A program made the translations under genes and the position numbers. From Leptodactylus fallax (lineage: Eukaryota > Chordata > Amphibia > Anura > Leptodactylidae): 64,000 bases of DNA. The stretch is from NCBI GenBank assembly GCA_947044405.1, contig CAMRHE010000206.1, forward strand, positions 1,364,001 to 1,428,000, read 5' to 3'. The notes beneath the pieces were generated by a model. The model worked only from the letters and a program-made list of their open reading frames with translations. It searched no databases and was not told the DNA's origin. Below, in pieces: positions 40,701 through 55,700 of the stretch. How positions within the stretch are numbered: the first letter of the stretch is position 1; each line of letters starts with the position of its first letter.

Positions 40701-43700
40701 ACTACAACACCAGAGCCAACTCCAAAATCAACAACATCATCTGTGCCAACTCCTTCTACATCGCCAACAACTTCAACAACCACTACTCACTCAACACACT
40801 CAACTTCCCCAACTCCTACACGACATCAACACTATCTAGTACTAATATAGATTCCCCACACACCCCTTACACCTCCCTAACAACTTCAACTACCACTACT
40901 GACTCACCCTCAACATCTACACACTCAACTTCCCCAACTCCTACACGTACATCAACACCATCTAGTACTAGTACAGTGTCCACACCCACACCTTCCACCT
41001 CTGTAACAACAACTTCAACTGCCACTACTCACTCACCATCAACATCAACCCACTCAACTTACCCAATTCCTACACGTACATCGACACCATCTAGTACTAG
41101 TACAGTTTCCACACACACCCCTTCCACATCCCCAACAACTTCAACTTCCACTACTCACTCATCCTCAACATCTACACACTCAACTTCCCCAACTCCTACA
41201 CATACATCAACACCATCTAGTACTAGTACAGTTTCCACACACACCCCTTCCACATCCCCAACAACAACTTCAACTACCACTACTCACTCATCCTCAACAT
41301 CAACACACTCAACTTCCCCAACTCCTACACGTACATCAACACCATCTAGTACTAGTACAGTTTCCACACACACCCCTTCCACCTCCCCAAAAACATCATC
41401 AACTGCCACTACTCACTCATCCTCAACATCTACACACTCAACTTCCCCAACTCCTACACGTACATCAACATCATCTAGTACTAGTACAGTTTCCACACAC
41501 ACCCCTTCCACATCCCCAACAACTTCAACTACCACTACTCACTCACCCTCAACATCTACCCACTCAACTTCCCCAACTCCTACACGTACATCAACATCAT
41601 CTAGTACTAGTACAGTTTCCACACACACCCCTTCCACCTCTGTAACAACTTCAACTGCCACTACTTACTCACCCGCAACATCAACCCACTCAACTTCCCC
41701 AACTCCTACACGTACATCAACACCATCTAGTACTAGTACAGTTTCCACACACACCCCTTCCACATCCCCAAAAACAACTTCAACTTCCACTACTCAATCA
41801 TCCTCAACATCAACACAATCAACTTCACCAACTTCTACACGTACATCAACAACATCTAGTACTAGTACAGTTTCCACACACACCCCTTCCACATCCCACA
41901 ACAACTTCAACTGCCACTACTCACTCACCCTCAACATCTACACACTCAACTTCCCCAACTCCTACACGTACATCAACACCATCTAGTACTAGTACAGTTT
42001 CCACACACACCCCTTCCACATTCCCAACAACAACTTCAACTTCCACTACTCACTCATCCTCAACATCAACACACTCAACTTCCCCAACTCCTACACGTAC
42101 ATCAACACCATCTAGTACTAGTACAGTTTCGACCCACACCCCTTCCACATCCCCAACAACCAACCCACTACTCCTCATCCTCATATCAACACACCAACTT
42201 CCCCAACTAGTACACCAGCAACACTATCTAGTACTAGTACAGTTTCCACACACACCCCTTCCACAACCCCCACAACAACTTCAACTGCCACTACTCACTC
42301 ATCACCCTCAACATCAACACACTCAACTTCCCCAACTCCTACACGTACATCGACACCATCTAGTACAAGTACAGTTTCCACACACAGCCCTTCCACATCC
42401 CCAACAACAACTTCAACTGCCACTACTCACTCACCCTCAACATCAACACACTCAACTTCCCCAACTTCTACACGTACATCAACACCATCTAGTACTAGTA
42501 CAGTTTCCACACACACCCCTTCCACCACCCCCACAACAACTTCAACTGCCACTACACCTCCTCAACATCAACACACTCAACTTCCCCAACCCACACGACT
42601 CAACACCATCTAGACAAGACAGTTTCCACACACACCCCTCCACATCCCCAACAACTTCAACTTCCACTACTCACTCACCCTCAACATCTACACACTCAAC
42701 TTCCCCAACTCCTACACGTACATCGACAACATCTAGTACAAGTACAGTTTCCACACACAGCCCTTCCACATCCCCAACAACAACTTCAACTACCAGTACT
42801 CACTCACCCTCAACATCTACCCACTCAACTTCCCCAACTCCTACACGTACATCAACACCATCTAGTACAAGTACAGTTTCCACACACACCCCTTCCACAC
42901 CCCCAAAAACAACTTCAACTACCAGTACTCACTCATCCTCAGCATCTACCCATTCAACTTCCTCAACTCCTACACGTACATCAGCACCATCTAGTACAAG
43001 TACAGTTTCCACACACACCCCTTCCACATCCCCAACAACAACTTCAACTACCAGTACTCACTCACCCTCAACATCTACCCACTCAACTTCCCCAACTAGT
43101 ACACATACAGCAACACTATCTAGTACTAGTACAGTTTCCACACACACCCCTTCCACACCCCCAAAAACAACTTCAACTACCACTACTCATTCATCCTCAA
43201 CATCTACACACTCAACTTCCCCAACTCCTACACGTACATCAACACCATCTAGTACTAGTACAGTTTCCACACACACCCCTTCCACATCCCTTACAACAAC
43301 TTCAACTGCCACTACTCACTCACCCTCAACATCAACACACTCAACTTCCCCAACTTCTACACGTACATCAACACCATCTAGTACTAGTACAGTTTCCACA
43401 CACACCCCTTCCACCTCCCTTACAACAACTTCAACTGCCACTACTTACTCTTCCTCAACATCAACACACTCAACTTCCCCAACTCCTACACGTACATCAA
43501 CACCATCTAGTACAAGTACAGTTTCCACACACACCCCTTCCACATCCCCAACAACAACTTCAACTTCCACTACTCATTCATCCTCAACATCTACACACTC
43601 AACTTCCCCAACTCCTACACGTACATCAACACCATCTAGTACTAGTACAGTTTCCACACACACCCCTTCCACATCCCCAACAACTTCAACTTCCACTACT

Positions 43701-46700
43701 CACTCATCCTCAACATCAACACACTCAACTTCCCCAACTAGTACACATACAGCAACACTATCTAGTACTAGTACAGTTTCCACACACACCCCTTCCACAT
43801 CCCCCACAACAACTTCAACTGCCACTACTCACTCACCCTCAACATCTACACACTCAACTTCCCCAACTCCTACACGTACATCAACACCATCTAGTACAAG
43901 TACAGTTTCCACACACACCCCTTCCACCTCCCCAACAACAACTTCAACTGCCAGTACTCACTCATCCTCAACATCAACACACTCAACTTCCCCAACTCCT
44001 ACACGTACATCAACACCATCTAGTACTAGTACAGTTTCCACACACACCCCTTCCACATCCCCAACAACAACTTCAACTGCCAGTACTCACTCACCGTCAA
44101 CATCAACACACTCAACTTCCCCAACTCCTACTCGTACATCAACACCATCTAGTACTAGTACAGTTTCCACACACACCCCTTCCACAACCCCAACAACTTC
44201 AACTGCCACTACTCACTCACCGTCAACATCAACACACTCAACTTCCCCAACTCCTACACGTACATCGACACCATCTAGTACAAGTACAGTTTCCACACAC
44301 AGCCCTTCCACATCTCCACAACAACTTCAACTACCAGTACTCACTCACCCTCAACATCTACACACTCAACTTCCCCAACTCCTACACGTACATCAACACC
44401 ATCTAGTACTAGTACAGTTTCCACACACACCCCTTCCACATCCCTTACAACAACTTCAACTGCCACTACTCACTCACCGTCAATATCTACCCACTCAACT
44501 TCCCCAACTTCTACACGTACATCAACACCATCTAGTACTAGTACAGTTTCCACACACACCCCTTCCACATCCCCAACAACAACTTCAACTTCCACTACTC
44601 ATTCATCCTCAACATCTACACACTCAACTTCCCCAACTCCTACACGTACATCAACACCATCTAGTACTAGTACAGTTTCCACACACAGCCCTTCCACATC
44701 CCCAACAACAACTTCAACTACCAGTACTCACTCACCCTCAACATCTACCCACTCAACTTCCCCAACTCCTACACGTACATCAACACCATCTAGTACAAGT
44801 ACAGTTTCCACACACACCCCTTCCACATCCCCAACAACTTCAACTACCAGTACTCACTCATCCTCAACATCAACACACTCAACTTCCCCAACTCCTACAC
44901 GTACATCAACACCATCTAGTACTAGTACAGTTTCCACACACACCCCTTCCACATCCCTTACAACAACTTCAACTGCCACTACTCACTCACCCTCAACATC
45001 TACCCACTCAACTTCCCCAACTCCTACACGTACATCAACACTATCTAGTACTAGTACAGTTTCCACACACACCCCTTCCACATCCCCAACAACTTCAACT
45101 TCCACTACTCACTCATCCTCAACATCAACACACTCAACTTCCCCAACTAGTACACATACAGCAACACTATCTAGTACTAGTACAGTTTCCACACCCCCAA
45201 AAACAACTTCAACTACCACTACTCATTCATCCTCAACATCTACACACTCAACTTCCCCAACTCCTACACGTACATCAACACCATCTAGTACTAGTACAGT
45301 TTCCACACACACCCCTTCCACATCCCTTACAACAACTTCAACTGCCACTACTCACTCACCCTCAACATCAACACACTCAACTTCCCCAACTTCTACACGT
45401 ACATCAACACCATCTAGTACTAGTACAGTTTCCACACACACACCTTCCACCTCCCTTACAACAACTTCAACTGCCACTACTTACTCTTCCTCAACATCAA
45501 CACACTCAACTTCCCCAACTCCTACACGTACATCAACACCATCTAGTACAAGTACAGTTTCCACACACACCCCTTCCACATCCCCAACAACTTCAACTTC
45601 CACTACTCATTCATCCTCAACATCTACACACTCAACTTCCCCAACTCCTACAGGTACATCAACACCATCTAGTACTAGTACAGTTTCCACACACACCCCT
45701 TCCACATCCCCAACAACTTCAACTTCCACTACTCACTCATCCTCAACATCAACACACTCAACTTCCCCAACTAGTACACATACAGCAACACCATCTAGTA
45801 CTAGTACAGTTTCCACACACACCCCTTCCACATCCCTTACAACAACTTCAACTGCCACTACTCACTCACCATCAACATCTACCCACTCAACTTCCCCAAC
45901 TTCTACACGTACATCAACACCATCTAGTACTAGTACAGTTTCCACACACACCCCTTCCACAACCCCCACAACAACTTCAACTGCCACTACTCACTCACCC
46001 TCAACATCAACACACTCAACTTCCCCAACTCCTACACGTACATCGACACCATCTAGTACAAGTACAGTTTCCACACACAGCCCTTCCACATCCCCAACAA
46101 CAACTTCAACTACCAGTACTCACTCACCCTCAACATCTACCCACTCAACTTCCCCAACTCCTACACGTACATCGAAACCATCTAGTACAAGTACAGTTTC
46201 CACACACACCCCTTCCACACCCCCAAAAACAACTTCAACTACCAGTACTCACTCATCCTCAACATCTACCCACTCAACTTCCCCAACTCCTACACGTACA
46301 TCAACACCATCTAGTACAAGTACAGTTTCCACACACACCCCTTCCACATCCCCAACAACAACTTCAACTACCAGTACTCACTCACCCTCAACATCTACCC
46401 ACTCAACTTCCCCAACTCCTACACGTACATCAACACCATCTAGTACAAGTACAGTTTCCACACACACCCCTTCCACATCCCCAACAACAACTTCAACTAC
46501 CAGTACTCACTCATCCGCAACATCAACACACTCAACTTCCCCAACCCTACCGACATCGACACCATCTAGTACAAGTACAGTTTCCACACACAGCCCTTCC
46601 ACATCCCCAACAACAACTTCAACTACCAGTACTCAATCACCCTCAACATCTACCCACTCAACTTCCCCAACCCTACACGTACATCGACACCATCTAGTAC

Positions 46701-49700
46701 AAGTACAGTTTCCACACACACCCCTTCCACACCCCCAACAACAACTTCAACTACCAGTACTCACTCATCCTCAACATCTACCCACTCAACTTCCCCAACT
46801 CCTACACGTACATCAACACCATCTAGTACAAGTACAGTTTCCACACACACCCCTTCCACATCCCCAACAACAACTTCAACTACCAGTACTCACTCACCCT
46901 CAACATCTACCCACTCAACTTCCCCAACTCCTACACGTACATCAACACCATCTAGTACAAGTACAGTTTCCACACACACCCCTTCCACATCCCCAACAAC
47001 AACTTCAACTACCAGTACTCACTCATCCTCAACATCAACACACTCAACTTCCCCAACTCCTACTCGTACATCAACACCATCTAGTACAAGTACAGTTTCC
47101 ACACACACCCCTTCCACATCCCCAACAACAACTTCAACTACCAGTACTCACTCATCCTCAACATCAACACACTCAACTTCCCCAACTCCTACTCGTACAT
47201 CAACACCATCTAGTACTAGTACAGTTTCCACACACACCCCTTCCACAACCCCAACAACTTCAACTGCCACTACTCACTCACAGTCAACATCAACACACTC
47301 AACTTCCCCAACTCCTACACGTACATCGACACCATCTAGTACAAGTACAGTTTCCACACACAGCCCTTCCACATCTCCAACAACAACTTCAACTACCAGT
47401 ACTCACTCACCCTCAACATCTACCCACTCAACTTCCCCAACTCCTACACATACATCGACACCATCTAGTACAAGTACAGTTTCCACACACACCCCTTCCA
47501 CACCCCCAAAAACAACTTCAACTACCAGTACTCACTCATCCTCAACATCTACCCATTCAACTTCCCCAACTCCTACACGTACATCAACACCATCTAGTAC
47601 AAGTACAGCTTCCACACACACCCCTTCCACATCCCCAACAACAACTTCAACTACCAGTACTCACTCACCCTCAACATCTACCCACTCAACTTCCCCAACT
47701 CCTACACGTACATCAACACCATCTAGTACTAGTACAGTTTCCACACACACCCCTTCCACATCCCCAACAACAACTTCAACTTCCACTACTCATTCATCCT
47801 CAACATCTACACACTCAACTTCCCCAACTCCTACACGTACATCAACATCATCTAGTACTAGTACAGTTTCCACACACACCCCTTCCACCTCTGTAACAAC
47901 TTCAACTGCCACTACTCACTCACCCTCAACATCAACACACTCAACTTCCCCAACTTCTATACGTACATCAACACCATCTAGTACAAGTACAGTTTCCACA
48001 CACATCCCTTCCACCTCCATTACAACAACTTCAACTACCACTACTTACTCTTCCTCAACATCAACACACTCAACTTCCCCAACTCCTACACGTACATCAA
48101 CACCATCTAGTACAAGTACAGTTTCCACACACACCCCTTCCACATCCCCAACAAAAACTTCAACTTCCACTACTCATTCGTCCTCAACATCTACACACTC
48201 AACTTCCCCAACTCCTACACGTACATCAACACCATCTAGTACTAGTACAGTTTCCACCCACACCCCTTCCACATCCACAACAACTTCAACTTCCACTACT
48301 CACTCATCCTCAACATCAACACACTCAACTTCCCCAACTAGTACACATACAGCAACACTATCTAGTACTAGTACAGTTTCCACACACACCCCTTCCACAT
48401 CCCCCAAAAACAACTTCAACTGCCACTACTCATTCATCCTCAACATCTACACACTCAACTTCCCCAACTCCTACACGTACATCAACACCATCTAGTACTA
48501 GTACAGTTTCCACACACACCCCTTCCACATCCCCAAAAACAACTTCAACTTCCACTACTCATTCATCCTCAACATCAACACACTCAACTTCCCCAACTCC
48601 TACACGTACATCAACACCATCTAGTACTAGTACAGTTTCTACACACACCCCTTCCACATCCCTTACAACAACTACAACTGCCACTACTCACTCACCCTCA
48701 ACATCTACCCACTCAACTTCCCCAACTCCTACACGTACATCAACACCATCTAGTACAAGTACAGTTTCCACACACACCCCTTCCACATCCCCAACAACTT
48801 CAACTTCCACTACTCACTCATCCTCAACATCAACACACTTAACTTCCCCAACTCCTACACGTACATCAACACCATCTAGTACTAGTACAGTTTCCACACA
48901 CACCCCTTCCACAACCCCAACAACTTCAACTGCCACTACTCACTCACCCTCAACATCAACACACTCAACTTCCCCAACTCCTACACGTACATCGACACCA
49001 TCTAGTACAAGTACAGTTTCCACACACACCCCTTCCACACCCCCAAAAACAACTTCAACTACCACTACTCACTCATCCTCAACATCTACCCACTCAACTT
49101 CCCCAACTCCTACACGTACATCAACACCATCTAGTACAAGTACAGCTTCCACACACACCCCTTCCACATCCCCAACAACAACTTCAACTACCAGTACTCA
49201 CTCACCCTCAACATCTACCCACTCAACTTCCCCAACTCCTACACGTACATCGACACCATCTAGTACAAGTACAGTTTCCACACACACCCCTTCCACACCC
49301 CCAAAAACAACTTCAACTACCAGTACTCACTCATCCTCAACATCTACCCACTCAACTTCCCCAACTCCTACACGTACATCAACACCATCTAGTACAAGTA
49401 CAGTTTCCACACACAGCCCTTCCACATCCCCAACAACAACTTCAACTACCAGTACTCACTCACCCTCAACATCTACCCACTCAACTTCCCCAACTCCTAC
49501 ACGACATCGACACCATCTAGTACAAGTACAGTTTCCACACACACCCCTTCCACACCCCCAAAACAACTTCAACTACCAGTACTCACTCATCCTCAACATC
49601 TACCCACTCAACTTCCCCAACTCCTACACGTACATCAACACCATCTAGTACAAGTACAGTTTCCACACACACCCCTTCCACATCCCCAACAACTTCAACT

Positions 49701-52700
49701 ACCAGTACTCACTCACCCTCAACATCTACCCACTCAACTTCCCCAACTCCTACACGTACATCAACACCATCTAGTACAAGTACAGTTTCCACACACACCC
49801 CTCCCCCATCCCCAACAACAACTTCAACTACCAGTACTCACTCATCCTCAACATCAACACACTCAACTTCCCCAACTCCTACACGTACATCAACACCATC
49901 TAGTACTAGTACAGTTTCCACACACACCCCTTCCACAACCCCAACAACTTCAACTGCCACTACTCACTCACCCTCAACATCAACACACTCAACTTCCCCA
50001 ACTCCTACACGTACATCGACACCATCTAGTACAAGTACAGTTTCCACACACAGCCCTTCCACATCCCCAACAACAACTTCAACTACCAGTACTCACTCAC
50101 CCTCAACATCTACCCACTCAACTTCCCCAACTCCTACACGTACATCAACACCATCTAGTACAAGTACAGCTTCCACACACACCCCTTCCACATCCCCAAC
50201 AACAACTTCAACTACCAGTACTCACTCACCCTCAACATCTACCCACTCAACTTCCCCAACTCCTACACGTACATCAACACCATCTAGTACAAGTACAGTT
50301 TCCACACACACCCCTTCCACATCCCCAACAACAACTTCAACTACCAGTACTCATTCATCCTCAACATCAACACACTCAACTTCCCCAACTCCTACACGTA
50401 CATCAACACCATCTAGTACAAGTACATTTTCCACACACAGCCCTTCCACATCCCCAACAACAACTTCAACTACCAGTACTCACTCACCCTCAACATCTAC
50501 CCACTCAACTTCCCCAACTCCTACACGTACATCGACACCATCTAGTACAAGTACAGTTTCCACACACACCCCTTCCACACCCCCAAAAACAACTTCAACT
50601 ACCAGTACTCACTCATCCTCAACATCTACCCACTCAACTTCCCCAACTCCTACACGTACATCAACACCATCTAGTACAAGTACAGTTTCCACACACACCC
50701 CTTCCACATCCCCAACAACTTCAACTACCAGTACTCACTCACCCTCAACATCTACCCACTCAACTTCCCCAACTCCTACACATACATCAACACCATCTAG
50801 TACAAGTACAGTTTCCACACACACCCCTTCCACATCCCCAACAACAACTTCAACTACGAGTACTCACTCATCCTCAACATCAACACACTCAACTTCCCCA
50901 ACTCCTACACGTACATCAACACCATCTAGTACTAGTACAGTTTCCACACACACCCCTTCCACACCCCCAAAAACAACTTCAACTACCAGTACTCACTCAT
51001 CCTCAACATCTACCCACTCAACTTCCCCAACTCCTACACGTACATCAACACCATCTAGTACAAGTACAGTTTCCACACACACCCCTTCCACATCCCCAAC
51101 AACAACTTCAACTACCAGTACTCACTCACCCTCAACATCTACCCACTCAACTTCCCCAACTCCTACACGTACATCAATACCATCTAGTACAAGTACAGTT
51201 TCCACACACACCCCTTCCACATCCCCAACAACAACTTCAACTACCAGTACTCATTCATCCTCAACATCTACCCACTCAACTTCCCCAACTCCTACACGTA
51301 CATCAACACCATCTAGTACAAGTACAGCTTCCACACACACCCCTTCCACATCCCCAACAACAACTTCAACTACCAGTACTCACTCACCCTCAACATCTAC
51401 CCACTCAACTTCCCCAACTCCTACACGTACATCAACACCATCTAGTACAAGTACAGTTTCCACACACAGCCCTTCCACATCCCCAACAACAACTTCAACT
51501 ACCAGTACTCACTCACCCTCAACATCTACCCACTCAACTTCCCCAACTCCTACACGTACATCGACACCATCTAGTACAAGTACAGTTTCCACACACACCC
51601 CTTCCACACCCCCAAAAACAACTTCAACTACCAGTACTCACTCATCCTCAACATCTACCCACTCAACTTCCCCAACTCCTACACGTACATCAACACCATC
51701 TAGTACAAGTACAGTTTCCACACACACCCCTTCCACATCCCCAACAACTTCAACTACCAGTACTCACTCACCCTCAACATCTACCCACTCAACTTCCCCA
51801 ACTCCTACACGTACATCAACACCATCTAGTACAAGTACAGTTTCCACACACAGCCCTTCCACATCCCCAACAACAACTTCAACTACCAGTACTCACTCAC
51901 CCTCAACATCTACCCACTCAACTTCCCCAACTCCTACACGTACATCGACACCATCTAGTACAAGTACAGTTTCCACACACACCCCTTCCACACCCCCAAA
52001 AACAACTTCAACTACCAGTACTCACTCATCCTCAACATCTACCCACTCAACTTCCCCAACTCCTACACGTACATCAACACCATCTAGTACAAGTACAGTT
52101 TCCACACACACCCCTTCCACATCCCCAACAACAACTTCAACTACCAGTACTCACTCACCCTCAACATCTACCCACTCAACTTCCCCAACTCCTACACGTA
52201 CATCAACACCATCTAGTACAAGTACAGTTTCCACACACACCCCTTCCCCATCCCCAACAACAACTTCAACTACCAGTACTCACTCATCCTCAACATCAAC
52301 ACACTCAACTTCCCCAACTCCTACACGTACATCAACACCATCTAGTACTAGTACAGTTTCCACACACACCCCTTCCACAACCCCAACAACCAACTGCCAC
52401 TACTCATTCACCCTCAACATCAACACACTCAACTTCCCCAACTCCTACACGTACATCGACACCATCTAGTACAAGTACAGTTTCCACACACAGCCCTTCC
52501 ACATCTCCAACAACAACTTCAACTACCAGTACTCACTCACCCTCAACATCTACCCACTCAACTTCCCCAACTCCTACACGTACATCAACACCATCTAGTA
52601 CAAGTACAGCTTCCACACACACCCCTTCCACATCCCCAACAACAACTTCAACTACCAGTACTCACTCACCCTCAACATCTACCCACTCAACTTCCCCAAC

Positions 52701-55700
52701 TCCTACACGTACATCAACACCATCTAGTACAAGTACAGTTTCCACACACACCCCTTCCACATCCCCAACAACAACTTCAACTACCAGTACTCATTCATCC
52801 TCAACATCAACACACTCAACTTCCCCAACTCCTACACGTACATCAACACCATCTAGTACAAGTACAGTTTCCACACACAGCCCTTCCACATCCCCAACAA
52901 CAACTTCAACTACCAGTACTCACTCACCCTCAACATCTACCCACTCAACTTCCCCAACTCCTACACGTACATCAACACCATCTAGTACAAGTACAGTTTC
53001 CACACACACCCCTTCCACATCCCCAACAACAACTTCAACTACCAGTACTCATTCATCCTCAACATCAACACACTCAACTTCCCCAACTCCTACACGTACA
53101 TCAACACCATCTAGTACAAGTACAGTTTCCACACACAGCCCTTCCACATCCCCAACAACAACTTCAACTACCAGTACTCACTCACCCTCAACATCTACCC
53201 ACTCAACTTCCCCAACTCCTACACGTACATCGACACCATCTAGTACAAGTACAGTTTCCACACACACCCCTTCCACACCCCCAAAAACAACTTCAACTAC
53301 CAGTACTCACTCATCCTCAACATCTACCCACTCAACTTCCCCAACTCCTACACGTACATCAACACCATCTAGTACAAGTACAGTTTCCACACACACCCCT
53401 TCCACATCCCCAACAACTTCAACTACCAGTACTCACTCACCCTCAACATCTACCCACTCAACTTCCCCAACTCCTACACATACATCAACACCATCTAGTA
53501 CAAGTACAGTTTCCACACACACCCCTTCCACATCCCCAACAACAACTTCAACTACCAGTACTCACTCATCCTCAACATCAACACACTCAACTTCCCCAAC
53601 TCCTACACGTACATCAACACCATCTAGTACTAGTACAGTTTCCACACACACCCCTTCCACACCCCCAAAAACAACTTCAACTACCAGTACTCACTCACCC
53701 TCAACATCTACCCACTCAACTTCCCCAACTCCTACACGTACATCAACACCATCTAGTACAAGTACAGTTTCCACACACACCCCTTCCACATCCCCAACAA
53801 CAACTTCAACTACCAGTACTCACTCACCCTCAACATCTACCCACTCAACTTCCCCAACTCCTACACGTACATCAACACCATCTAGTACAAGTACAGTTTC
53901 CACACACACCCCTTCCACATCCCCAACAACATCAACTACCAGTACTCACTCATCCTCAACATCAACACACTCAACTTCCCCAACTCCTACACGTACATCA
54001 ACACCCTCTAGTACTAGTACAGTTTCCACACACACCCCTTCCACATCCCCAACAACAATTTCAACTTCCACTACTCACTCATCCTCAACATCAACACACT
54101 TAACTTCCCCAACTCCTACACGTACATCAACACCATCTAGTACTAGTACAGTTTCCACACACACCCCTTCCACAACCCCAACAACTTCAACTGCCACTAC
54201 TCACTCACCCTCAACATCAACACACTCAACTTCCCCAACTGCTACACGTACATCGACACCATCTAGTACAAGTACAGTTTCCACACACAGCCCTTCCACA
54301 TCCCCAACAACAACTTCAACTACCAGTACTCACTCACCCTCAACATCTACCCACTCAACTTCCCCAACTCCTACACATACATCAACACCATCTAGTACAA
54401 GTACAGTTTCCACACACACCCCTTCCACACCCCCAAAAACAACTTCAACTACCAGTACTCACTCATCCTCAACATCTACCCACTCAACTTCCCCAACTCC
54501 TACACGTACATCAACACCATCTAGTACAAGTACAGCTTCCACACACACCCCTTCCACCTCCCTAACAACAACTTCAACTACCAGTACTCACTCACCCTCA
54601 ACATCTACCCACTCAACTTCCCCAACTCCTACACGTACATCAACACCATCTAGTACAAGTACAGTTTCCACACACACCCCTTCCACACCCCCAACAACTT
54701 CAACTACCAGTACTCACTCACCCTCAACATCTACCCACTCAACTTCCCCAACTCCTACACGTACATCAACACCATCTAGTACAAGTACAGTTTCCACACA
54801 CACCCCTTCCACATCCCCAACAACAACTTCAACTACCAGTACTCACTCATCCTCAACATCAACACACTCAACTTCCCCAACTCCTACACGTACATCAACA
54901 CCATCTAGTACTAGTACAGTTTCCACACACACCCCTTCCACATCCCCTACAACAACTTCAACTGCCACTACTCACTCACCCTCAACATCTACCCACTCAA
55001 CTTCCCCAACTCCTACACGTACATCAACACCATCTAGTACAAGTACAGTTTCCACACACACCCCTTCCACATCCCCAACAACAACTTCAACTACCAGTAC
55101 TCACTCATCCTCAACATCAACACACTCAACTTCCCCAACTCCTACACGTACATCAACACCATCTAGTACTAGTACAGTTTCCACACACACCCCTTCCACA
55201 CCCCCAAAAACAACTTCAACTACCACTACTCATTCATCCTCAACATCTACACACTCAACTTCCCCAACTCCTACACGTACATCAACACCATCTAGTACTA
55301 GTACAGTTTCCACACACACCCCTTCCACATCCCCAACAACAACTTCAACTTCCACTACTCATTCATCCTCAACATCTACACACTCAACTTCCCCAACTCC
55401 TACACGTACATCAACATCATCTAGTACTAGTACAGTTTCCACACACACCCCTTCCACCTCTGTAACAACTTCAACTGCCACTACTCACTCACCCTCAACA
55501 TCAACACACTCAACTTCCCCAACTTCTACACGTACATCAACACCATCTAGTACTAGTACAGTTTCCACACACACCCCTTCCACCTCCCCAAACACAACTT
55601 CAACTTCCACTACTCATTCATCCTCAACATCAACACACTCAACTTCCCCAACTTCTACACGTACATCAACAACATCTAGTACTAGTACAGTTTCCACACA

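Noticed and set aside
40616..41986. 456-residue ORF with its own Met upstream of the PTS exon
   Set aside because: The Met and first 24 residues are intronic, the part up to about 40822 is in the wrong frame for the spliced exon, and the stop results from an indel near 41897.
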